DNA of 64,000 bases, taken from assembly GCF_045062605.1 (NCBI RefSeq), contig NZ_JBJGDW010000002.1, positions 1 through 64,000 of the forward strand, given 5' to 3'. This document shows, piece by piece, positions 57,850-64,000 of this stretch. The stretch is from Deinococcus sp045062605 (GTDB lineage: Bacteria > Deinococcota > Deinococci > Deinococcales > Deinococcaceae). Under the pieces are notes generated by a model. The model was not told the DNA's origin. It worked only from the letters and a program-made list of their open reading frames with translations, and searched no databases. Every line of letters begins with the position of its first letter. The stretch's first letter is position 1. The position numbers and the translations under genes were made by a program.

Positions 57850-58704
57850 TCAAGCCTTCACGCCCCCAGCCGTCAGTCCGGCCACGAACCTGCGCTGGAA
57901 CACGGCGATCAGCATGACCACCGGAATGGTGGCAATCACCACGGCGGCGGCGATCAGCGGCCACGGGAAGGCAAATTCACCCTGATACAGCGTGACGCCC
58001 ACGCTGACCGTTCGCATGTCCAGCTTGGTATTGAAACTCAGGGCCAGCAGGAATTCGTTCCACGAGTTGACGAAGATCAGCAGTGCCGCCGTGACCATGC
58101 CAGGGGCAGAAAGGGGCAGCACCACGCGCATCAACGCGCCCACGCGGGAGGTGCCGTCAATCATCGCCGCCGCCTCCAGATCACGCGGGATGGCGCTGAA
58201 AAAGGCCACCAGGGTCAGAATCGCCACGGGCAGACTGAGGGCGGCGTAGGGCAGGATCAGTGCGGGGTAGCTGTTGAGCAGGCTCAGGCCCCGGAACAGG
58301 CGGAACAGCGGGACCAGCAGGCTGACCACCGGGAACATGGAAAAGGCCACCACGGCGGTCAGCAGCAGTCCGCGTCCCCGGACGTTCAACCGGGCCAGCG
58401 CGTAGGCTGCTGGAACCGCCACCACGATGCACAGCGCCGTACTCAGCAAACTGACGGTCATGGAGTTGAAGAAGAAACGGGCGAAGGGCTGCTCAGTAAA
58501 TACGCGGGCGTAATTGGCGAAATTCAGCATGCTCGGTAGGTATTGCACCGGGAATTTCTGCAACTCCGCCTCGGTCTTGAGGCTGGTCAGGAGCATCCAG
58601 ACCAGCGGGAAGAAGCCGCCGACGATCAGCGCGGTCAGGCCCGCCCAGCGGCCTATTTTGTCGCCCAGGGTCAGCCGTTCGGGGGCCGCCGTTTCGTCGC
58701 TCAT
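57850..58704 (-). CDS. Sugar ABC transporter permease, MalG type
   Basis: A 284-residue permease with six membrane helices. The cytoplasmic EAA-type loop is DLEAAAMIDGTSRVGALMRVVLPLSAPG, characteristic of carbohydrate (CUT1) importers. It pairs with the MalF-type permease encoded just upstream. There is no ATPase gene in the operon; CUT1 systems often share a MsmK/MalK-type ATPase encoded elsewhere. Confidence 0.92.
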   Translation of the reverse strand: MSDETAAPERLTLGDKIGRWAGLTALIVGGFFPLVWMLLTSLKTEAELQKFPVQYLPSMLNFANYARVFTEQPFARFFFNSMTVSLLSTALCIVVAVPAAYALARLNVRGRGLLLTAVVAFSMFPVVSLLVPLFRLFRGLSLLNSYPALILPYAALSLPVAILTLVAFFSAIPRDLEAAAMIDGTSRVGALMRVVLPLSAPGMVTAALLIFVNSWNEFLLALSFNTKLDMRTVSVGVTLYQGEFAFPWPLIAAAVVIATIPVVMLIAVFQRRFVAGLTAGGVKA

Positions 58705-58717
58705 GTGCTTGCCCCCC

Positions 58718-59656
58718 TCATGTGCTGGCCCCGTCGCGCACGAAGCGCACGTAAACTGCCGTGACTGCCAGGCTCACCGCGAACAGCGCCACGCTGAGGG
58801 TGGCCGCGTAGCCGAAGTCCAGAAACTCGATGCTGGTGCGGTAGATGTAGACTCCCAGCGTCTCCAGCAAGCCCTGTGCCGGAGCCTGCTGAATAAAGGT
58901 GTACGGAATATCGAACACCTGCACGGCGCTGATGGATCGGAAGATAAACGCCACCGCCAGACTGGGGGCCAGCAGCGGCAGAATGATGCGGAAGAACGAC
59001 TGCACGCGGCTCGCGCCGTCTACCTCCGACGCCTCGGTCAGTTCGCGAGGAATGCCCTGCAAGCCGCCCAGCACGATCAGCGCGACAAAGGAACTGGTTT
59101 TCCAGACAATCGTGACCACCATCGCCAGCACCGCCAGCCCCGGCGTGCTGAGCCATAGCAGCGGCTCCTGGACGATGCCCAGCCGCACGATGATGTCGTT
59201 GAACACGCCGTACTGCGCGTTGAACAGCCACGCGAAGATGAGTCCGGTCATGACTGGCGGCATGGCCCACGGCAGCAGCAGCGCCACCCGCGCCAGCCCG
59301 CGCACCTTGCTGGGCGTATGGGCCGCCAGCGCCATCGGAATGCCGATCAGGAAGGAGCCGCCCACCGTCAGCACCGCGAAGAACAGCGTATTCCGCAGTG
59401 AGGTGCCGAAACGCGGGTCGGCGAACATCTGCGCGTAGTTCTTAAGACCCACGAAGGGCTGCCCGTTGAACGGCTCGGTCAGTTTGTTGAAAAAGAAGGA
59501 GTCGCGGATGGTGGTGACCATCGGGAACAGCAGCACGCCGCACAGCAGCAGCGCAGCGGGCAGCAGCAGCCAGAAGGCCAGTTGTCCCTCGCTGGCTTCG
59601 CCACGGTTGCGCCCCTTGCGCCTGGGCAGCGGGACGGCAATGTTTTTCTGGGTCAT
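58718..59656 (-). CDS. Sugar ABC transporter permease, MalF type
   Basis: A 312-residue permease with six membrane helices after a basic N-terminus. The EAA loop reads ELTEASEVDGASRVQSFFRIILP, typical of CUT1 transporters. The MalG-type gene follows after 13 bases. AAGGAG precedes the ATG by 6 bases. A strong hairpin with a T7 run lies between it and the upstream binding-protein gene. Confidence 0.92.
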   Translation of the reverse strand: MTQKNIAVPLPRRKGRNRGEASEGQLAFWLLLPAALLLCGVLLFPMVTTIRDSFFFNKLTEPFNGQPFVGLKNYAQMFADPRFGTSLRNTLFFAVLTVGGSFLIGIPMALAAHTPSKVRGLARVALLLPWAMPPVMTGLIFAWLFNAQYGVFNDIIVRLGIVQEPLLWLSTPGLAVLAMVVTIVWKTSSFVALIVLGGLQGIPRELTEASEVDGASRVQSFFRIILPLLAPSLAVAFIFRSISAVQVFDIPYTFIQQAPAQGLLETLGVYIYRTSIEFLDFGYAATLSVALFAVSLAVTAVYVRFVRDGAST

Positions 59657-59748
59657 GGTGGCTCCTTCGGAGCGGTCTGAGGGTGCCGGGGTGCGGGTGG
59701 AGGAAGAGCCAGGGCGTGTTCCTCATTCTGGTGCGGCTGCACATTCTG

Positions 59749-59796
59749 AAAAAAACCGCCCCCCAATCTCTGTCCAGCTCCAGATGTGGGGGGCGG
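59749..59796 (-). terminator. Internal terminator after the binding-protein gene
   Basis: CCGCCCCCC (59756-59764) pairs with GGGGGGCGG (59788-59796), and on the minus strand a T7 run follows (59749-59755). It probably ends most transcripts after the binding-protein gene, so that the binding protein is made in excess over the permeases. Confidence 0.88.
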
Positions 59797-59811
59797 GGCG
59801 TCAGACTGGCC

Positions 59812-61053
59812 CTACTTCAGCAGCGGGGCCAGATCGCGCTGCATGTCGCTCAGGGCCGAGTCCACGGTCTTGCTGCCCGCCACAGCGGCGGACACGTTGT
59901 TGCGGATGATCTCGCTGACCTTGGGATAGTTGGGCGTGACCGGGCGTGGGCGGGCCTTGAGAACCACCGGATACAGCGCTTTAAAGTGCGGGTTGGCGGC
60001 CAGCACTTTGGCATCGCTGTACAGGCTCTTGCGGACGGGCAAGTACGCGCCGTTAACGGCCATGTCGCGCTGGATGTTCACGCTGGACATGAATTGCAGC
60101 AGCTTGACGGCCTCTTTCTTGTGGTTGCCGTAAGCATTGACGCCCCATTCCCAACCGCCGGTGCAGGTGGCGCTTGCGTTCTTGCCGAACGACGGCAGCG
60201 GGGCCACGCCCACGTTGCCCTTGACGGTGGTGGGCTGCGGCGAGTTGCCCTGGAAGTGTGCCCAGGCGTAGCTCCAGTTCAGGCCCATCGCCACGTCCCC
60301 GGCCTGGAACTGCTGGCGTGAGTCGTCGGTCTTGATCTCGGCGCTGGCGGCAGGCGACAGCCTGGATTTAACCGAGTTGACCAGGAAGCCCAGGCCCTGC
60401 TTGCCCGCCGCGCTGTTGACGTTGCTGGCGTCGCCACCCCCGGTCCACAGGGTTTCCAGGAAGTTGCACACGGTGCCCTCGATAGGTGCGCCCTGGAAGT
60501 TGAAGCCCTGCATCTTGCCGCCCTCGCCCTTCTGGATTTTTGTGGCGGTGGCGGTCAGTTCGTCCCAGGTCTTGGGCACGGGCAACTTGTACTTGGTCAG
60601 CAGGTCCTTGCGGTAGTACAAGAACTGTGCGTCGGTGAAGGCGGGCATGGCGTACAGCTTGCCGCCATACGTGGCCGCACTGACCGGACCGGGCAGGAAG
60701 CTGCCCAGGTAGCTGTTGACACCGCTGATGTACCCGTTCAGCGGCTCGGCCCACCCGGCGGCGGCGAAGGTGGCGGTGCGGACCACGTCGATCAGGAAGA
60801 TGTCCAGGGTGTCGTCGCGGGCGGCCAGCACGGTGGTCAGGTACTGGTTCTGGGCCTCGCTGGTGGCCCCCCCGGTCTCAATCTTGACCTTGATATCGGG
60901 GTTGGCGGCCTGGAAGCGGTCAAACAGTGGCTGAAACACTTCTGGGCGCTGCTGGCTGCCCATGAAGACGTTGAGGGTGGTCACAGCTCCTGCCGAGGTG
61001 GTCAGGGCGGCGGAAACGGCGAGGGCAGCGGACAACAGCAAGCGGCTACGCAT
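59812..61053 (-). CDS. ABC transporter sugar-binding protein (family 1)
   Basis: A 413-residue periplasmic-type binding protein. A signal peptide (RSRLLLSAALAVSAALTTSAGA) is followed by the cluster B fold: TTLNVFMGSQQRPEVFQPLFDRFQ, ..LDIFLIDVVRTATFAAAGWAEPL, and later GGWEWGVNAYGNHKKEAVKLL. It is related to trehalose/maltose or sulfoquinovosyl-glycerol binding proteins, but the ligand cannot be read from sequence alone. There is no lipobox. GGAGG lies 8 bases before the ATG. It is the first gene of the operon that ends with the SsuD-like monooxygenase. Confidence 0.9.
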   Translation of the reverse strand: MRSRLLLSAALAVSAALTTSAGAVTTLNVFMGSQQRPEVFQPLFDRFQAANPDIKVKIETGGATSEAQNQYLTTVLAARDDTLDIFLIDVVRTATFAAAGWAEPLNGYISGVNSYLGSFLPGPVSAATYGGKLYAMPAFTDAQFLYYRKDLLTKYKLPVPKTWDELTATATKIQKGEGGKMQGFNFQGAPIEGTVCNFLETLWTGGGDASNVNSAAGKQGLGFLVNSVKSRLSPAASAEIKTDDSRQQFQAGDVAMGLNWSYAWAHFQGNSPQPTTVKGNVGVAPLPSFGKNASATCTGGWEWGVNAYGNHKKEAVKLLQFMSSVNIQRDMAVNGAYLPVRKSLYSDAKVLAANPHFKALYPVVLKARPRPVTPNYPKVSEIIRNNVSAAVAGSKTVDSALSDMQRDLAPLLK

Positions 61054-61217
61054 AGGTGGAACCTCCGGTGTGGGTCAGGCGTCCGTCTGACGCCAGCTCA
61101 GTTAATGGTTCCCTTACCGTAGCACTTTTTGGGGCGGTGGCGGCGAAGTGCGGACAGCGTTGTCATGCGGGACTGAATCGATCAAGTAGAGTATTTTCCG
61201 TAGAGATTTCCGCGCCT

Positions 61218-61223
61218 TACACT
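61218..61223 (+). promoter_or_regulatory. -10 box for the oligoendopeptidase gene
   Basis: TACACT lies 6 bases before the ATG at 61230 and supports this start and a leaderless message. Confidence 0.55.
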
Positions 61224-61229
61224 GGAGCC

Positions 61230-63026
61230 ATGACTTTCGCAGCGAATGCCGCCGAAATGCCCCGCTGGCGCACCGACGACCTCTACGCCAGCCTGAGTGA
61301 CCCCCGGCTGGAACAGGATCTGGAAGGGCTGCGCGCCGGGATCGCGGACCTCGAAAGGTTGTTTGACGAGCTGGATGTTCGTATGGATGGCCCCGCCGCC
61401 ACCCCCGAAACGCTGGGGCGCGTGCTGGACGCCATGAATGCCCTGAGCAACCACTCAGGCCCCATAGGCGCTTATCTGAACGCTTTTTTCACCACGGATA
61501 GCCGCGACACGCTGGCACAGAGTCGCATGGCCGCCTTCACGACGCTGACGCTGCCGCTGGGGCCGCTGCGCTCGCGACTGACCGCGTGGCTGGGCGGTCT
61601 GAGCGACGCACAGTTCTCGGAACTGCTGGCGGCTTCGGGGACGGCGCGGGACCATGAACACTTTCTGCGCCGCGCCGCAGCACTGGCCCACTACCAGATG
61701 TCGCCGCCCGAGGAGGATCTGGCCGCCCGCCTGCGTCCCAGTGGGGCCGGGGGCTGGTCCAAACTCCAGGGCAACATCAGTAGCGTCCTGAAAGGCGAAT
61801 TCCGGGGCAAAAGCCTGCCGGTGACCGCCCTGCGCGCCCTCGCCAGCGACGCGGACGAATCGGTGCGCCGCGACGCCTTCGAGGCCGAGATCGCCGCCTG
61901 GAAGTCCTCGGAGATGGTCTTTGCCGCCGCCCTGAACGGCGTCAAGGGCGAGGAAGGCACGCTGGCGCGGCGGCGCGGCTTCGCGGACGCGGTAGCCCCC
62001 AGCCTGCTGACCCACGGCATTGACCACGAGACGCTGGACGCCATGCAAGGGGCGGTGGTGCGCTCCTTCCCCGATTTCCGCCGATATTTTGCGGCCAAGG
62101 CGCGGGCGCTGGGCAAGCAAAAGCTGGACTGGTGGGACATTCTGGCCCCGGTGGGTAGTTCCGAAACCGAGTGGACCTACGGCGCGGGGGCTGAGTTTGT
62201 GGAACGGCAATTCCGGGGTTATTCCGCCGGGTTGGGAGACTTTGCCGCCGAAGCCTTTGACGGCGACTGGGTGGACGCTGGCCCGCGCGAGGGCAAACGC
62301 AGCGGGGCGTTCTGCATGCGCTGGACGCGTGGCAAGAGCCGCATCCTGATGAACCACGCCCCCAGTCTGGACAGCGTGTCCACCCTGGCACACGAGCTGG
62401 GCCACGGCTACCACAACGCCCGGCTGGCCCAGGCCGAACCGCTGCAACGCGAAACGCCCATGACCCTGGCCGAGACTGCGTCCATTTTCTGCGAAACCGT
62501 GGTGCAGAACGCCGCCCTGGCCGACGCGACGGGGCCGGAGCGCCTGTACGTGCTGGAGACCAGTCTGATGGGTCACGCACAGGTGGTGGTGGACATCCAC
62601 AGCCGCTTTCTGTTCGAGCGGGCTGTGTTCGAGCGGCGCGAGAAGGGTGACCTGAACCCGCAGGAATTTGGCGAGCTGATGACCTGGGCGCAACGCGAAA
62701 CCTACGGCGACGCGCTGAACACGCTGCACCCATACATGTGGGCCGTGAAGCCGCACTACTACAGTCTGGCCTTCTACAACTATCCGTACACTTTTGGCCT
62801 GCTGTTCGGCCTGGGCCTGTACGCCCAGTATGTGGCGGCGCGCGAGGCTGGGACGGAGGCTGAGTTCCAGACCCGCTACGACGAACTGCTGGCCTCCACG
62901 GGCCGCGAGGGTCCACTTGCCCTGGCCGCCCGCTTCGGCATTGAGCTGCACGCCCCGGACTTCTGGGAAGGCAGCCTGGACGTGATCCGGCGGCAGATCG
63001 ACGCCTATGTGGAGGCGGTGGGATGA
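61230..63026 (+). CDS. pepF: M3 family oligoendopeptidase (PepF-like)
   Basis: A 598-residue zinc metallopeptidase that cuts short peptides in the cytoplasm. The active site is H388-E389-x-x-H392 in LAHELGHGYHNARL, and the third ligand Glu is in MTLAETASIFCET. The C-terminal KPHYYSLAFYNYPYTFG segment is typical of the PepF group. No signal peptide. The longer frame starting at 61056 crosses the promoter box and is not supported. Confidence 0.92.
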   Translation: MTFAANAAEMPRWRTDDLYASLSDPRLEQDLEGLRAGIADLERLFDELDVRMDGPAATPETLGRVLDAMNALSNHSGPIGAYLNAFFTTDSRDTLAQSRMAAFTTLTLPLGPLRSRLTAWLGGLSDAQFSELLAASGTARDHEHFLRRAAALAHYQMSPPEEDLAARLRPSGAGGWSKLQGNISSVLKGEFRGKSLPVTALRALASDADESVRRDAFEAEIAAWKSSEMVFAAALNGVKGEEGTLARRRGFADAVAPSLLTHGIDHETLDAMQGAVVRSFPDFRRYFAAKARALGKQKLDWWDILAPVGSSETEWTYGAGAEFVERQFRGYSAGLGDFAAEAFDGDWVDAGPREGKRSGAFCMRWTRGKSRILMNHAPSLDSVSTLAHELGHGYHNARLAQAEPLQRETPMTLAETASIFCETVVQNAALADATGPERLYVLETSLMGHAQVVVDIHSRFLFERAVFERREKGDLNPQEFGELMTWAQRETYGDALNTLHPYMWAVKPHYYSLAFYNYPYTFGLLFGLGLYAQYVAAREAGTEAEFQTRYDELLASTGREGPLALAARFGIELHAPDFWEGSLDVIRRQIDAYVEAVG

Positions 63027-63090
63027 GAGGTGGCCTGGGAGGGACCATCGGGCAGATCGAAAAACCCAATACATTCCCCGGTCTCCGCCC

Positions 63091-63993
63091 ATGACCACCC
63101 CCACCCTGACCGCCATCCCCGGCTTTCGCGTCGGCCACTGGACCGATCCAGTCGGGATGACGGGCTGCACGGTGATCCTCTGCCCCGATGCGGGCGCGGT
63201 GGCCTCCGCGTCGTTTCTAGGGCCGAGTCCGGCGACGCGCGAGGGCGTGCTGCTGTCGCCCGAGAAGAAGGTGGAGCGCGTTCATGCCCTGCTGCTGACG
63301 GGCGGCAGCGCCTTCGGGCTGGCGGCGGCGTCCGGCGTGGTGCGCGTGCTGGAGGAGCGCGGCGTGGGCCACCAGACCCCGTTTGCCCGTGTGCCGATTG
63401 TTCCGGCGGCAGTGGTCTATGACCTGGATGTGGGCGATCCTCTGGCGCGTCCGGGCGAACGGGAAGGCGAGCTGGCGGCGCGTTCCGCCTCCAGTGATCC
63501 CGTACCGCGTGGCCGGGTGGGCGCGGGAACAGGAACGACGGCGGGCAAGTACCTGGGCGGCCCTGGCGCGGTTCCCGGCGGCCTGGGCAGCGTGATGCTG
63601 GAGCGCCACGGCGTTTCTGTGGGCGTACTGGCGGTGGTCAACCCGATTGGCGATGTGCTGGACGAACGCGGTGGCGTGCTGGCTGGGCCGGGAACGGGGC
63701 CAGGAGCGGTGTCGTTTACCCCCGGTGATGTGGAGAACACCACCCTGATTGCCGTCGTGACCGAACACACCCTGAGCAAGGCCGATTGCCGCCGCCTGGC
63801 CGACGCCGCACAGACCGCGCTGGGCCGCGTGATTCATCCCAGCCACACCTACTGGGACGGCGACGCCGCCTTCATGCTCAGCAGTTGCGCGAAGCCGCCC
63901 GCCGATCCGCTGCTGCTGGGCGCACTGGTGCAGGAAGCCGTCTGCGCGGCGGTGCGTGACGCGGTGCGGCAGGCCAATAATTTGAGTGTGTAA
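63091..63993 (+). CDS. P1 family peptidase/hydrolase (DmpA/NylC type)
   Basis: A 300-residue N-terminal-nucleophile hydrolase. The self-cleavage site is N216-T217 in GDVENTTLIAVVTEH; cleavage would free T217 as the nucleophile, as in DmpA aminopeptidase and nylon-oligomer hydrolase NylC. The start region LTAIPGFRVGHWTD and the GGSAFGLAAASGV motif are conserved in the family. The substrate is unknown, possibly N-terminal peptides or amides. It follows pepF after 64 bases on the same strand, so a peptide-degradation unit is possible. Confidence 0.9.
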   Translation: MTTPTLTAIPGFRVGHWTDPVGMTGCTVILCPDAGAVASASFLGPSPATREGVLLSPEKKVERVHALLLTGGSAFGLAAASGVVRVLEERGVGHQTPFARVPIVPAAVVYDLDVGDPLARPGEREGELAARSASSDPVPRGRVGAGTGTTAGKYLGGPGAVPGGLGSVMLERHGVSVGVLAVVNPIGDVLDERGGVLAGPGTGPGAVSFTPGDVENTTLIAVVTEHTLSKADCRRLADAAQTALGRVIHPSHTYWDGDAAFMLSSCAKPPADPLLLGALVQEAVCAAVRDAVRQANNLSV

Positions 63994-64000
63994 GATACTC

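Noticed and set aside
56244..61053. Standard ssuEADCB aliphatic sulfonate operon
   Set aside because: The transporter genes are CUT1 sugar-type (two different permeases, family 1 binding protein), not SsuA/SsuC/SsuB, and no SsuE reductase is present.
61455..63170. Minus-strand open frame of 571 codons
   Set aside because: It lies entirely opposite the M3 oligoendopeptidase gene, whose HExxH site and full family match are clear.

Overview
The window is a stretch of a high-GC Deinococcus-type chromosome. The assignment rests on the gene set (a UvsE-type UV-damage endonuclease, an MglB-MglA pair, a complete Mrp antiporter, small Deinococcus-like hydrophilic and membrane proteins). It also rests on a promoter habit known from Deinococcus: about twenty genes have a TANNNT -10 box only 5-8 bases before the start codon, which implies leaderless mRNAs. 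No rRNA, tRNA, CRISPR array, prophage or plasmid origin was seen. Most of the window is ordinary, tightly packed chromosomal sequence.

Layout. 1-950: the tail of an IS3-family element, then a dispersed intergenic repeat. 951-7112: ndk, two nucleoside-type ABC permeases without their ATPase, a RodZ-like membrane regulator and an AI-2E/PerM family exporter. 7113-12900: a nested miniature repeat, small lipoproteins, a nitroreductase, an aldo-keto reductase, a lone type III polyketide synthase, two small disordered proteins sharing the N-terminus MGEGKP, and a small membrane protein gene that looks frameshifted. 12979-15804: a P1B-4 type metal-exporting ATPase with a palindromic operator, and a DUF2259-like secreted protein. 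16007-24873: an MhqO-MhqD type dioxygenase-esterase fusion with its MarR regulator, an aminotransferase, an aldo-keto reductase/SDR/SDR operon, and a divergent HxlR regulator-nitroreductase pair. 25080-32027: an MFS exporter, gluconokinase, a 59-residue DUF2256 zinc-ribbon gene, uvsE, a DnaQ-like exonuclease, an intracellular subtilisin and a phosphodiester-glycosidase-like secreted protein. 32152-34595: mglB, mglA and a DAHP synthase with an attenuator-like leader. 34924-41196: mrpABCDEFG. 41246-50210: cytidine deaminase, CorC-type protein, AcuI-type reductase, HAD phosphatase, secreted proteins, a double-ABC ATPase, a stomatin-like protein and NfeD. 50294-55579: rpsI, rplM, dgt, a Bcp peroxiredoxin, a YcaQ/AlkX-like glycosylase and glmM. 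56244-61053: a sugar-type ABC transporter operon (binding protein, two permeases) ending in an alkanesulfonate-monooxygenase homologue. 61230-63993: an M3 oligoendopeptidase and a P1-family (DmpA/NylC) self-cleaving hydrolase.

The most interesting unit is the operon at 56244-61053. A MalF/MalG-type importer is cotranscribed with an SsuD-family flavin monooxygenase that keeps the family's catalytic Arg/His/Arg/Tyr set. This combination resembles known sulfoquinovose (sulfo-sugar) monooxygenase loci and suggests uptake and oxidative desulfonation of a sulfonated sugar. It also carries an AT-richer gene of unknown function. A second theme is defence against electrophiles and quinones (MarR + MhqO-MhqD fusion, HxlR + nitroreductase). 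A third is a family of short intergenic repeats: three long copies, and a fourth site whose outer ends match and which holds a smaller inverted-repeat element.
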